Of a stretch of DNA of 64,000 nucleotides, positions 27,398-37,700 are shown one piece after another. Each line of letters opens with the position of its first letter. Within the stretch, counting starts at the first letter, position 1. The notes below the pieces were generated by a model, which saw only the letters and a list, made by a program, of their open reading frames with translations, ran no database searches and was not told the origin of the DNA. The stretch covers positions 311,028-375,027 of the forward strand of contig NZ_LT629845.1 of the NCBI RefSeq assembly GCF_900106785.1. The letters run 5' to 3'. The position numbers and the translations under genes are program-made. The DNA is from Prevotellamassilia timonensis (GTDB lineage Bacteria; Bacteroidota; Bacteroidia; Bacteroidales; Bacteroidaceae).

Positions 27398-28024
27398 TTA
27401 GGGCTGTGCGACAAATTTGCCAGACTGCCATTTGTAAGATATGCTTTTCGTGAGTTCCTTTGCCAAATTGATATATTCTTTCGGCAGACTGTTCAGGCTC
27501 AGACAGAAGGTTATTACCGGTTCGTCAGCGTGCCATGTGGCTTGTATAGGCAGATGCAGTAGTGTGGGCATCAGTCTTTGTCTGTCAAAGTCTGTCACTT
27601 CGGTGCTGTTCTTCACAAACTTCTCGTTAGTGAGATGTGGCATGTCGCGCTTAACCATTTTCCAATCATTCTGATATACACTGATGCGTGACGACACGCC
27701 ATCAGCTTCAACCGATTGTATGCAAACAAGTAGCGTGTCGTGTCCGGCAGTCAGCACTTTCAGTTGCCATGTGCCGGCGTCCGATGTTTTGAGCATCAGG
27801 TAATCGCTTGTCTTTTTCAGCAGTTCAGATTGCCCGCCATACAGGTTTTCGGCCTTGGCCGGAAGTCCGCTGGCATACAAGTCCATCAAGTCGAGTCGTG
27901 CTGTCCGGTCGAGTAGCGGAAGCACACTCTTTGGTGCATTGACAAAGTATATATCAAGTGTCTGGGCCATGCAGCGCGGCATAAGGCTGCTGAGCAAAAT
28001 GACCAACAACAATAATCGTTTCAT
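27398..28024 (-). CDS. DUF3256-family exported protein
   Basis: A 208-residue exported protein. I choose the ATG at 28024 (MKRLLLLVILLSSLMPRCMAQ), which gives a clean signal peptide. The body (VNAPKSVLPLLDRTARLDLMDLY, TSDYLMLKTSDAGTWQLKVL) matches the Bacteroidales DUF3256 family, whose function is unknown. A CAAAGTTA box (minus-strand TAACTTTG, about 28031-28038) lies within 15 bp of the ATG, implying a very short leader, and is divergent from the rpmE promoter. Confidence 0.75.
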   Translation of the reverse strand: MKRLLLLVILLSSLMPRCMAQTLDIYFVNAPKSVLPLLDRTARLDLMDLYASGLPAKAENLYGGQSELLKKTSDYLMLKTSDAGTWQLKVLTAGHDTLLVCIQSVEADGVSSRISVYQNDWKMVKRDMPHLTNEKFVKNSTEVTDFDRQRLMPTLLHLPIQATWHADEPVITFCLSLNSLPKEYINLAKELTKSISYKWQSGKFVAQP

Positions 28025-28076
28025 ATAGGCAAAGTTAAGGCTTAACGCGTGAATGCCAAAGAAAAAAAGATAGATA

Positions 28077-28108
28077 TTTGGCTCTTTACTCAAAATGTCG
28101 TATTTTTG
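28077..28108 (+). promoter_or_regulatory. rpmE promoter
   Basis: TTTG (28077-28080), a 20-bp gap and TATTTTTG (28101-28108) form a near-ideal Bacteroidota promoter. The leader to the ATG at 28180 is about 65 nt. Confidence 0.8.
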
Positions 28109-28179
28109 CAGCCGATTATCAGACCATTACACTAAGTTGTTACCAAAACAATTTGATAAACCATAAAAGCTATAGCACA

Positions 28180-28431
28180 ATGAAAAAAGGTATTCACCCT
28201 GAGAATTATCGTCCCGTAGTATTTAAGGACATGAGCAACGGCGATATGTTCCTTTCACGTTCAACTTGCAAGACAACTGATACAGTTGAATTCGAAGGCG
28301 AGACTTATCCCGTAGTAAAGCTTGAAATCTCAAGCACTTCACACCCCTTCTACACTGGCAAGTCAAAGCTGGTGGACACCGCAGGTCGTGTGGACAAGTT
28401 CATGAGCCGTTACGGCAAGAGCCGCAAGTAA
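28180..28431 (+). CDS. rpmE: 50S ribosomal protein L31, type B
   Basis: An 83-residue large-subunit ribosomal protein. [46 protein letters not shown] and the basic tail are the L31 pattern. The zinc-binding CxxC cysteines are absent, making it the type B form common in Bacteroidota. The longer frame from 28078 overlaps its own promoter, so the ATG at 28180 is the right start. It is a single-gene unit with its own promoter and a terminator at 28496-28532. Confidence 0.95.
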   Translation: MKKGIHPENYRPVVFKDMSNGDMFLSRSTCKTTDTVEFEGETYPVVKLEISSTSHPFYTGKSKLVDTAGRVDKFMSRYGKSRK

Positions 28432-28495
28432 TTCTCCTTACTCGCGCTCTAATAAAGATCGATCTTATCAAAGGGCAAGGTAACACCCAAGTGGT

Positions 28496-28532
28496 AGAGT
28501 GGATGTGTCTGAAAGGGCACGTCCACTTTTTT
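28496..28532 (+). terminator. rpmE terminator
   Basis: AGTGGATGTG pairs with CACGTCCACT around a short loop, followed by six T residues. It lies about 65 bp after the rpmE stop. Confidence 0.8.
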
Positions 28533-28550
28533 AATATATAAAGCAGCCAA

Positions 28551-29756
28551 ATGCTGCTAATGAAAAACCATTATCGCATTATGCCATCAGCACAACTACT
28601 CGCTTGTCAACCAATACCTGTTGTACGCATAGCCTTGATAGGCCTTGGCAATCGTGGTATGAAGACACTCGAACGCTATCAGTACATAAAGAATGCTGAA
28701 ATCTGTTGTCTTGTCGACATAGACAAGCAACGCCTTGACGAGGCCAATGCCAAATTGACGGCAACGGGGCGTCCGTTGGCACGTGCTATGCAGGGTGCAG
28801 AGGCATGGAAGGAGGCTTGTCAGTTGGCAGACATCGATTTGGTGTACATCTGTACAGAATGGCGGTGGCACACTGTCATTGCTGTCGAAGCCATGAATTG
28901 TGGTAAGCACGTAGCCGTTGAGGTGCCCGCAGCCACAAGCGTAGCAGAATGCTGGCAGTTGGTTGAAACCGCAGAACGCACACGGCGGCATTTGTTCATG
29001 ACCGAGAATTGTTGCTACGATTTGTTTGCTCTCGAAACGTTAGAGATGGCTCGTCAGGGCCACTTCGGGCATATCACCCATTGCGAGGGAGCCTACATTC
29101 ACCACATCAAATCGCCACAGCCCACGGGGTGCTATCATAGCGACACCCAGCGTAACTGGATGGTGCATTCTTGTGCAGCTCATGGGGGCAATCCTTATCC
29201 CACCCATGCCATTGGGCCGATAGCACAGTTGTTGGACTTCCATCATGCCGACCGCATGGTTTCACTTGTGTCGGTTACGGCAAAGGGGGCTTTCGAGGGC
29301 GATGAGACTGATGTCATGGGGCGCATCAACACTGCTTTGATACAAACACGCAATGGCGTGAGCATCATGTTGCAGCTCGATGTCACCACCCCTCGTCCGT
29401 ACAATCGCCTGCAGACCGTTTGTGGCACGAAAGCCTTTGTGCAGAAATACCCCCTCCCCACCTTGCAGAGGGCAGAGGGTGAGCCATTGACTGGGGCTGA
29501 GGCACTCGATGCCATGCAACACTATGCCACACAACCGGCAGCTTTGCTCTGGCAGGAGGGCCATGCGCTTGGTGTTCCCAACGAGATGAACTATGCCATG
29601 GACGCGCGCTTGATTTATTGCTTGAACAATGGTTTGCCGCTCGACATGGACGTGTATGATGCCGCCGAGTGGTCGTGTTTGGCAGAGTTGACACAAAAGT
29701 CGGCCATTCAGGGTGGAATGCCGGTTGAGATACCTGATTTCCGAAATCATAAATAG
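28551..29756 (+). CDS. Gfo/Idh/MocA-family oxidoreductase, GH109-like
   Basis: A 401-residue NAD(P)-binding protein. The Rossmann motif is ALIGLGNRGMKTLERY (about residues 28-43), followed by CLVDIDKQR. The middle shows EVPAATSVAECWQLVETAE and YDLFALETLEMARQG. GNPYPTHAIGPIAQLL (about 217-232) matches the signature of glycoside hydrolase family 109, which cleaves alpha-N-acetylgalactosamine through an NAD-dependent redox cycle. Unlike many secreted GH109 enzymes I see no signal peptide or Tat motif, so it may be cytoplasmic. Starts at 28551, 28560 and 28581 are all possible. GH109 activity is inferred; a sugar dehydrogenase role is the alternative. Confidence 0.78.
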   Translation: MLLMKNHYRIMPSAQLLACQPIPVVRIALIGLGNRGMKTLERYQYIKNAEICCLVDIDKQRLDEANAKLTATGRPLARAMQGAEAWKEACQLADIDLVYICTEWRWHTVIAVEAMNCGKHVAVEVPAATSVAECWQLVETAERTRRHLFMTENCCYDLFALETLEMARQGHFGHITHCEGAYIHHIKSPQPTGCYHSDTQRNWMVHSCAAHGGNPYPTHAIGPIAQLLDFHHADRMVSLVSVTAKGAFEGDETDVMGRINTALIQTRNGVSIMLQLDVTTPRPYNRLQTVCGTKAFVQKYPLPTLQRAEGEPLTGAEALDAMQHYATQPAALLWQEGHALGVPNEMNYAMDARLIYCLNNGLPLDMDVYDAAEWSCLAELTQKSAIQGGMPVEIPDFRNHK

Positions 29757-29806
29757 CCGATAAATAAGGCGCGGTTGCATCACACTTACTTCACGATAAA
29801 AAGAGT

Positions 29807-29865
29807 GGGCGTGTCAAATTGCAGAGAATGATAGATACTGCAATTTGACACGCCCTTGTGTTTGG
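29807..29865. terminator. strong hairpin between convergent genes
   Basis: GGGCGTGTCAAATTGCAG (29807-29824) pairs perfectly with CTGCAATTTGACACGCCC (29838-29855). On the minus strand it is followed by TCTTTTT, so it terminates pyrF; on the plus strand a T/G-rich tract follows, so it may serve the GH109-like gene too. Confidence 0.85.
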
Positions 29866-29884
29866 TTAATGTCCCAACAACGTG

Positions 29885-30712
29885 TTACAAGCCAACCTTG
29901 GCCAGTTCGATTTGCATTTGCTGCTGCAATTCGTGCGCTTTCTGTGCCGACACCTGTGCAAAGTTTTCGGTGTTGTCGGCATAGATGATGCCTCGTGAGG
30001 AGTTGACAAGCAAGCCACAGTCCTTGGTCATGCCATATTTGCAAACCTCCTGCAGTGAGCCGCCCTGTGCGCCAACACCGGGTACGAGCAAGAAGTGGTT
30101 GGGCACAATTTTGCGGATATCCTCAAACAAGCGGCCCTGTGTAGCACCTACCACATACATCATTTGTTTGTCGTCAGCCCATTGCTGTGAGCGGCGCAAC
30201 ACCTTCTCAAACAAACGTTCGCCTTCGGCATCTTCGGTCAGCTGAAAGTCGTGTGAACCTTTGTTGCTGGTGAGAGCAAGCAAAATAACCCACTTACCTT
30301 CATACTGCAAGAATGGGGTCACGCTGTCCTCGCCCATATAGGGTGCCACTGTCAGCGAATCGATGTCCATCTCTTCAAAGAAGGAGCGGGCATACATGGC
30401 AGAAGTATTGCCAATGTCGCCGCGCTTGGCATCGGCTATGATAAATTGGTCGGGATAGTTGTCCTTGATGTAGCGCACTGTCTTTTCAAAAGCAGTCCAG
30501 CCCTTCAAGCCAAAGCACTCATAAAATGCCAGGTTGGGCTTGTATGCTACACAATAAGGGGCTGTGGCATCGATAATGGCCTTGTTGAAGGCAAAGATGG
30601 GGTCCTCTTCCTTGAGCAGGTGTTCGGGCACCTTCTTCAAGTCTGTATCTAAGCCAACGCACAGAAAAGAGTGCTTGGCGCGAATGTTGTCAATGAGTTG
30701 TTGCTTGTTCAT
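29885..30712 (-). CDS. pyrF: orotidine-5'-phosphate decarboxylase
   Basis: A 275-residue enzyme that decarboxylates OMP to UMP, the last step of de novo pyrimidine synthesis. The catalytic motif is [18 protein letters not shown] (about residues 85-102). [17 protein letters not shown] and [11 protein letters not shown] are further hallmarks, and the length and pattern fit the longer type-2 PyrF. I choose the ATG at 30712 ([16 protein letters not shown]); upstream codons to 30766 overlap the promoter at 30739-30769. It is transcribed alone. Confidence 0.95.
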   Translation of the reverse strand: MNKQQLIDNIRAKHSFLCVGLDTDLKKVPEHLLKEEDPIFAFNKAIIDATAPYCVAYKPNLAFYECFGLKGWTAFEKTVRYIKDNYPDQFIIADAKRGDIGNTSAMYARSFFEEMDIDSLTVAPYMGEDSVTPFLQYEGKWVILLALTSNKGSHDFQLTEDAEGERLFEKVLRRSQQWADDKQMMYVVGATQGRLFEDIRKIVPNHFLLVPGVGAQGGSLQEVCKYGMTKDCGLLVNSSRGIIYADNTENFAQVSAQKAHELQQQMQIELAKVGL

Positions 30713-30738
30713 ATAATTGCTGTTGTAATTTACTCCTA

Positions 30739-30769
30739 CAAAGGTAGTGTAAGATAAGCGATGCACAAA
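30739..30769 (-). promoter_or_regulatory. pyrF promoter
   Basis: On the minus strand TTTG (30769-30766), 19 bp, TACCTTTG (30746-30739), 27 bp before the ATG. Confidence 0.75.
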
Positions 30770-30841
30770 ACTTTTTGTGCGCTAAAATGTAGCGAGCGCA
30801 TTTGCGTGAACCAAGTCAGGGCATAAAGTGCATTGCAAAAG

Positions 30842-30890
30842 GCGACCTCCGTCAGGGTGTGTAAAGCACCTGACGGAGGTCGTTCCTTTA
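30842..30890 (-). terminator. terminator after the split GH89 gene
   Basis: CGACCTCCGTCAGG pairs perfectly with CCTGACGGAGGTCG around a 12-base loop; on the minus strand it is followed by CCTTTTG. It lies just downstream of the stop at 30923. Confidence 0.8.
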
Positions 30891-30922
30891 TAGCTACGGG
30901 CATTACGTAAGTAATGGTCCTG

Positions 30923-33297
30923 TTATTTTACAATAACCTTGTTGCCATTTACGATGTATGCACCGGCAGGCAGTTCCTCAACAGACTTATCTTGCAGCTT
31001 TCTGCCGTCGAGTGTAAAGATTGCCAAGGGTGCGTGATTGTCGGTCGATACCGCGTCAATGCCTGTGGTGGTTGGCAGCAATGCAAAGCCTTGAGCATTG
31101 TTTGCCACATTCTTAGGCAGTTTGAGGTAAGCTTTACCACCTTTGTTGATGAATGGTGCACCATCAGCCTTAGCCCAGAAAAAGCCAAATGTGCGTTTGC
31201 CGTCAATGGTGCCGTATGTCAGTTGATAGAAGTAACTGTTGTCATCAGCTTCAATCATCTTGTCTCTTTCGGTACCGAAAAGGCAGTTGCCGCTTATCTC
31301 ATGTGCACCGTTAAACCATGCCTTGTAACAGGGATATTTCCCTTGCGGGGCCTTGATTAGCAAGGCTTGCTTAGCCTGCATTTGGCTGTAGTCAGGTCTT
31401 GGCTTCCATTCTATGGCTATCTTGCCATCTTTTACTCCTGTAATGCTGGCAAACTGTTCAATGCCCTCAGGCCAAATGTATTTGTCCTTGCAATAGAATG
31501 TAGTGTAGCCTTCGGGAGCAACCACGTTGATGTAAGCGATAGGTTCGCGCTCTAATAATTTGAAATCAGCAGTTTCGTATGACGCAAGATTAGTGCTCTT
31601 TGTATACTTAAACTGCTTGGTATTCTTGTTAAAGTAAATATAGTAATTGTTTTTACTTTTCAATTTGAAGGTTTCATTAGTGGCGTCAGGAGTTATTGTG
31701 AAATCAGAACTGCTACCAACCACAAAGCCTTTATCATTAACAATGAGATATTTTCCATTTAGCAAACTTTCCAGTTTGGCCTTGCCTGAAGATAACTCAC
31801 AGTAAAGTCCCTCTGTTTCGTTGTAACGTGTGGCTTGTCCTTCGTTAACAGAGATTGGGGTAGCATCAATTTTGGTTTGATATTTAGTTGATAATTTGTT
31901 GGCATTAAAGCTATAATAATTGCCTTCGTCGTCTGTTGCCACAATTAAATATTCTCTGTCAGTTGTTAGTGCATTTACTTTGTGGTAAACCACCGGACTC
32001 GGACCATCAAAGTCTTTGCTTGTTGCAGAGCTCGCTTTGATGGCAGCCATGAAAGGGTATAAGGTCAGTGCGCTGCCTGTGTTATGTGCTACAAACTCGT
32101 TTTCACTTTCGTCGTAGGTGTAGTAAGGTGCTTCTACGCTAATGGTTTTTGTAGTGGCATTGCCATAAAAACTTGGGGCGCTGCCAGTAGTGGCTTTATC
32201 AAGCGTTTTGTCAAACTCAAAGGTGAGTGTGCGGTTGTTCCAAGCTTCGGGCACTTGCACCAAATACGAGCCAGCTGCAATGGTCGACACATCTTCAAAT
32301 GATTTGCCATTGAAAGTGAACAACTTCAGTGCGCTGAGGTCAGCCGTGCCAACGCCTTCAACCCAAAGTTTGCTCGGTGTGCACGGAAAGCAAAAAGGGC
32401 GCTTTTCATCGGCAGACAGTGTGGTAGTCAGCCACACCTTTTGCGTGGTGGCAAGTGTGGGTGCGGTACCGCTTTGTGTGGCAGTGGCATTAAGGTTTAC
32501 CGCATCGCCGGCTGCAAGCAGGGCAGCATCTGTTTCGCTCAATGAGCTGGTAGCCTTCACATCAAACACCACAGGCTGCGACCATGCTTCGCGGTAAGCG
32601 GCAGCATTTGCAGGTGCCGTCTGCACATATATGGTATTGTTATCAAAAGCTTCATTCAACATAAGCGCAGGTTCACTTGTGTTGGCAATGATGCAACGCA
32701 AGTTCTGCGTGTTGGTGAAGGCATGCGTGTTAATCGCTTTTACTTCAGCTGGCAAACTGAGTGCTTGAACCAATCCCTCAGGACGGGCCAGTAGCGTTTT
32801 GCCATCAGCCGTGTACAGCACATTGTCAATACTCTTGTAGGTGGCATTGTCAATGTTTACACTTGCCAAGTTTGTGCAACCTTTGAAGGGGTTAACGGCC
32901 ATACTGGGTATGCTAACGCAAAGGTTCTCAATATTGATGCCTTGGGGCAGTGCGGTGCTAAACTGCGTAATATCATTAAGCTGGTACGACTGTTCGGTGT
33001 GCGTTTCGGTCGTTGTGCCATTGTCAACCGTAAAGGTCAGCGTGCCATCTTTCGTGTGCGAAATCTTCAAGTCAAAACTCGACACATTCTGTGTGGCAGT
33101 CAGCGTCGTTTCCTTATTGCCATTTGTCTTAATGATGAGGCTTCCGTCTTTCTTCAGATAAAACTGGAAGCCGTTATGATAGTATTCGTCCAAGGCAATG
33201 CTGCCTGTGGCTAACAAACTTGAGCCCCATTTGTTAAAAGTGTTGCCATTGTTCTGCACCTTGAAGCTAACTTGCCAATCCTTATTGTTTTTAAGTA
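30923..33297 (-). pseudogene. 3' part of the split GH89-type secreted protein
   Basis: This open frame of nearly 790 codons has no start of its own; the first in-frame start-like codon is a GTG at 33259. Upstream codons read NKDWQVSFKVQNNGN and join in frame to the GH89 fragment across the insertion. It contains a concanavalin-like/leaf segment, leucine-rich BspA-like text (NPFKGCTNLASVNIDNATYKS) and several all-beta regions. It ends with IFTLDGRKLQDKSVEELPAG and the basic tail NKVIVK, resembling the C-terminal sorting domains of type IX-secreted proteins. Without the signal peptide on the other fragment it cannot be exported normally. Confidence 0.8.
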
Positions 33298-34320
33298 CCC
33301 GTTGGCGGAATTAATTTAAGTTGATAAATATGAGTAAAAAGTTGCACATATCGCTGATTTTTAGTAACTTAGTGGTGTTCAAAACATTAAGTCCAAACCA
33401 TCGTATGTACAACCTTTATACAAAATTCGTCAAAATACTCGAGATATGCAAGCAATTCTCTGAAAATCTCGTCAATGAATCGGGTAATGTTCCACGTCGT
33501 GGTCCTGTTCCCAAGTTTTCGGATTTGGAAGTGGTGGCGCTATCCTTGACGGCAGAGACCGAGAGCATTGATAGTGAGAAGTGGTTGTTCGACTATAAAT
33601 TGCAAGAGTACAAGGACAACATTCCTAATCTCATATCAAGGAGACAGTTCAATGACCGCAGGAAGAAAACGGCAGGCCTGTGTGAGGAACTGCGCAAGCG
33701 GATTGCCATGGAAATGGATGGCGGAGAGGAACAATTCTTTGTTGACTCCAAGCCGATAGAGGTCTGTAGGGTTGCAAGAGGAAAACGTTGCAAGATGGGA
33801 CGTACCGGCAATTTCTCGCAAGCTCCCGACTTCGGCTTCTGTGCTTCGCAGAACACGTATTATTTTGGTTATAAGTTACACGCTCTCTGTGGGTTAAGTG
33901 GAGTTATCCATTCCTATGATCTGTCAAAGGCAAGTGTGGCGGACCTCCATTATATGAAGGATGTAAAACATACTTATCACGACTGTAGCATCTATGGTGA
34001 CAAAGGGTATATTGGAGCTGACGTACAGCTTGACTTGTTCGAAACCGCACACATAAGACTGGAGTGTCCGTATCGGCTCAACCAAAAGGATTGGAAACCG
34101 ACATTCATTCCGTTTGCAAAGGCAAGAAAGAGGATTGAGACAATATTCTCACAACTTACAGACCAGTTCTTGGTCATCAGGAACTATGCGAAAATAACGA
34201 ATGGTTTGTTTGCCAGGATCATTGGCAAAATTAGTGCACTTACCATTCTGCAATACGTAAACTTCATTAACGACAAGCCCATTGGCAGAATTAAGTATGC
34301 ACTAAATTAATTCCGCCAAC
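33297..34320 (+). mobile_element. IS982-family insertion sequence, complete copy
   Basis: Terminal repeats are GTTGGCGGAATTAATTTA at 33301 and its inverse ending at 34320, extended outward by ACCC on the left and AGGT on the right (ACCyGTTGGCGG). The element carries one transposase ORF. It sits in a GH89 gene; TTTTAAGT flanks the left end (before 33297) and recurs after the partial second copy (about 34740-34747), a likely 8-bp target duplication. The same end sequence bounds a small element at 57533-57700. Confidence 0.85.
33405..34310 (+). CDS. IS982-family transposase
   Basis: A transposase of about 301 residues, counted from the ATG at 33405 (MYNLYTKFVKILEICKQF); the frame is open to 33321. 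PKFSDLEVVALSLTAE is the typical IS982 N-terminal block. Likely DDE residues are Asp in FFVDSKPIEVC, Asp in YGDKGYIGADVQ and Glu in ARKRIETIFSQLTDQF. The reading frame is intact, so the copy could be active. Confidence 0.88.
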   Translation: MYNLYTKFVKILEICKQFSENLVNESGNVPRRGPVPKFSDLEVVALSLTAETESIDSEKWLFDYKLQEYKDNIPNLISRRQFNDRRKKTAGLCEELRKRIAMEMDGGEEQFFVDSKPIEVCRVARGKRCKMGRTGNFSQAPDFGFCASQNTYYFGYKLHALCGLSGVIHSYDLSKASVADLHYMKDVKHTYHDCSIYGDKGYIGADVQLDLFETAHIRLECPYRLNQKDWKPTFIPFAKARKRIETIFSQLTDQFLVIRNYAKITNGLFARIIGKISALTILQYVNFINDKPIGRIKYALN

Positions 34321-34739
34321 AGGTATTTATATGATCTGTCAAAGGCAAGTGTGGCGGACCTCCATTATATGAAGGATGTAAAACATACTTATCACGACTG
34401 TAGCATCTATGGTGACAAAGGGTATATTGGAGCTGACGTACAGCTTGACTTGTTCGAAACCGCACACATAAGACTGGAGTGTCCGTATCGGCTCAACCAA
34501 AAGGATTGGAAACCGACATTCATTCCGTTTGCAAAGGCAAGAAAGAGGATTGAGACAATATTCTCACAACTTACAGACCAGTTCTTGGTCATCAGGAACT
34601 ATGCGAAAATAACGAATGGTTTGTTTGCCAGGATCATTGGCAAAATTAGTGCACTTACCATTCTGCAATACGTAAACTTCATTAACGACAAGCCCATTGG
34701 CAGAATTAAGTATGCACTAAATTAATTCCGCCAACAGGT
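34321..34739 (+). mobile_element. IS982 partial copy, tandem 3' fragment
   Basis: From 34330 to 34735 the sequence repeats 33915-34320 exactly at an offset of 415 bp, as far as I can compare by eye. It includes the right terminal repeat. The fragment begins inside the transposase gene, directly after the right end of the complete copy and a 9-base joint (AGGTATTTA). It lacks a left end and cannot move by itself. Confidence 0.88.
34330..34725 (+). pseudogene. truncated IS982 transposase (C-terminal fragment)
   Basis: The C-terminal part of the 33405-34310 transposase, with the last two DDE residues (YGDKGYIGADVQ, ARKRIETIFSQ) but no N-terminal domain. The first in-frame ATG is at 34351 (MADLHYMKDVKHTY). 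There is no known promoter or independent role. Confidence 0.85.
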
Positions 34740-37700
34740 TTTTAAGTGTATCAGGTAGTGCGATAGGTGCGTTCTCAATCTTTGCGCCTGTTATATCTTT
34801 GAGCACAAGGCCCGAACCGCCAAGTTGCTTGATATTTTCAGAGAGCGAGAGACTCGTGAGTGCCGTTTGGCCGTGCAAGGCTGTAGGGGCGATGCCCACG
34901 ATGGGGCGCCCCTCATAGCTTGCAGGAATTGTCAGTTCACCTTCGCCGCTGAGCACTTTGGTCAGTGTGATGCCATTGTCATCATATTGGTAGTCAAATT
35001 TCCATGAGCCAAAGGTCAAATCCGAAACCTCAAAGTTGGCCGTGTAAGTACCATTCTCAGAAGCCTTGAAGCGAATTGTGTTGCCTTCAATCCAGCTTTG
35101 CGGTATGCGTCGGCCGTATTGGTCGGTCCAGTACACGCGGTAGCCATCGGCGGGGGAGGCGCGCAGCACAACGCTCTCGCCAGCTTTATAAGTATAGGTC
35201 TCGGTCTGGCCATTGGCATCTGCCGTGCCGTGTCCGCTGTCATCAGCCTTCACAGTCACGGTGCAGGGGGCTGAGGATTGAGGCAAAATGTCGACAGGCA
35301 CATCATAGGCCATACGCATCAAACCGTTGTCGGCAGGCATGGCACCCGTTTGGGCATCGTAACCATCCTGCCAAGCACCATCAAGACGCAAACGTATGTG
35401 TGTAATGCCCTCGGGCATATTGTAGGGCAGCAGCACCTTGAGCGTGTAGTCGTTGAATTGGGTGTTCTCTTCGCTTTCTTTTTTGCCTTCAACCTTTATC
35501 AGTTCGCCCTCATCGTCAAAGTCGCCATCGCTGTTCAGGTCAATGTAGGCCGACAAGTTGGTATAACCCATGCCGCCTGCACCCAACCAATGCAAGATGA
35601 TTTCGCTACCTTTGGCAGCCGCAGCCATCTCGGTCGTGTGGAACAATGAACTTGGACATTCGTCTGTGGAGTAAACATTCAGCTCATCGCTGTTGTTCTG
35701 CTTGAAAGTCAGTGATTTCAGATACTGGTTATAATCGCGGATTGTACCAATTTCAGAAAGGTCTTCTTTGGGCATAGCCCACTTGTTACTTACAAAATTA
35801 GCCGTGAAGGTAGCTGCATCAGCTCCGCCATATATGTATGGATTGGCGGTGCTTACCACATTGCCGTTGGCATCGGTCCAATTCTTAAAGTCATAGCTGC
35901 CAGCAGGTGTGGCTTTGAGGCTTACCGCCTCGGTGTTTGTCACGCTGAGTGCGTCGCTGCCCTCAATAGCCACAGAACCTTGCTTGTTGTCACAGTTTAC
36001 GCTTACGGTACGCGCCGTAGTGATGTTGTCTTTAAGCAAAATGCTGAAGTCAGCCGCTGTGCCATCGCTCAATGTCAGACGGGCAGCCACTTGCGTGGCA
36101 ATAGCTGTGGTGGGCACGTTGATGGTAAGTCCGTTGGCAGTCTCGTTTTCGCCAAAAGTGCCGTCGTTGTTAAAGTCAATGCTCAGTGTGGCAGTCACTC
36201 CCGTGGGCAGAGTGGTGGGGAAGGTGTATGCTGCGCCACGTGTGGCAGACACGTTGAGGGCTGTGCCAAGGTCTGTACTCATATAGCGGTAAAAGCAACG
36301 CGAGCTGGCATTGGCCGGGTTAACAGTAATGAAATATTTGCCGAATAGTTCTGTTGCTACATCGGCGGTGTTGCCCGTAGGCTGATTGTTGTAACTGAGT
36401 GAGGCATTGTGCGCCCATGCCCAATCGTTGTCAAACCAGTTGGGTAGGGTGGTGCCATTGTCTCTATTGTCGAAGAAAGCTTTCCAACGCTTGTAGTAAA
36501 AATCCTTGAGCATGCCGCCCCATTCGCGGTATGAATAGTCGCGCAACCCTGCTCCTTCGCTGTTGCTGTTTTCACCCCATGTCGTGATGAGTGTACGGGC
36601 GTTATTAAGTTCGAGCCATTGCTTGTCATTTCCAGTTGTGCCATTGGCTTCGTCGGCAATGTTGCGTGCCATGTTGGTCCAACGGCCCAGCATAAAGTTG
36701 GAGTTGGTGTTGAGCAGCGCATCGAGGTCGAGAATGAGTTGCAAATACGCATCGCGACGCGTAGCGTAGGCCGTGGCATTATTGCTTGTGGCGGCCTCGT
36801 TAATGCCTTTGAGCAGATAGTAGCCATAGTCTGTCAGAGCCTGACGTGCAAAGTCGGTCAGGTCGTAGCTATAGTTTTCGCCGCTCAGTTCGTCTTTGGC
36901 CTGCAGCATTTTGTAGGCCGCATCAAGCACATCTTGCGCATTGTAGAAAATCTCAGTACCGCCCCAGCTTGACACTTGGCCAACACTCAAATTCGGACGT
37001 GCGCAGAGCACCGCCTCGTGGGGGCCTTGCAGTGCGGTTTGACAATTAAGTGCCGAGTTGCGCATTTTCTCCCAAGCCTCCTCGGCTTTGGCATTGGCTG
37101 TGCCATAGCGGCTTGTGCTGTATGCGGCAAGCCACGCCTTGGGGTCGGGGGCACTGCTGCGCCATGGCAGTTCGAACAGGGCATCGTAAAGTACAGGCAC
37201 TTGCTCAATGGCCTCGGGAGTGGCGCCAATGCCCTTGATGTTGCTGTATGTAGACTTCTGTGTAAAGAAATCGGTCATGATTTTAGACAGACGGCCGAAC
37301 AAACCCGTGCGGCCACCAAAGTTGGGCAGTGCACAGTAAACGGCATCATGGCCTTTGTAATCATTAAAATGTGTGTGTGCATCGCTGAAGAGGTCAAGCA
37401 CAATGAGTTTGCCCTTTTCTACTTTGTCTAATACATTGTATTGCGCGTCACTCCATTGCCAAAACTGAATGACCCACTTGCCATTGCTGTTGGCCTTGTA
37501 CATGGCACCGGCTATTTTGCTATAAGCCGAGGCTACATCTATGCCCTTGGTGTTGGCCCCCTCGTGGAAGGGGTCCATGCTGTAATATTCAGATGTGCCC
37601 ATCAACTCTTTAAGACGCTTGTAGTAAAGTGCTGATATTTCGGTAAATGCGTCGGAGTTGGGGTCGAGAATGTAAGGGCGCACAAATTCGCACCAGTTGC

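Noticed and set aside
33321-33404. Upstream extension of the IS982 transposase start
   Set aside because: The extra residues overlap the terminal region of the IS and do not resemble the family; the ATG at 33405 fits better.
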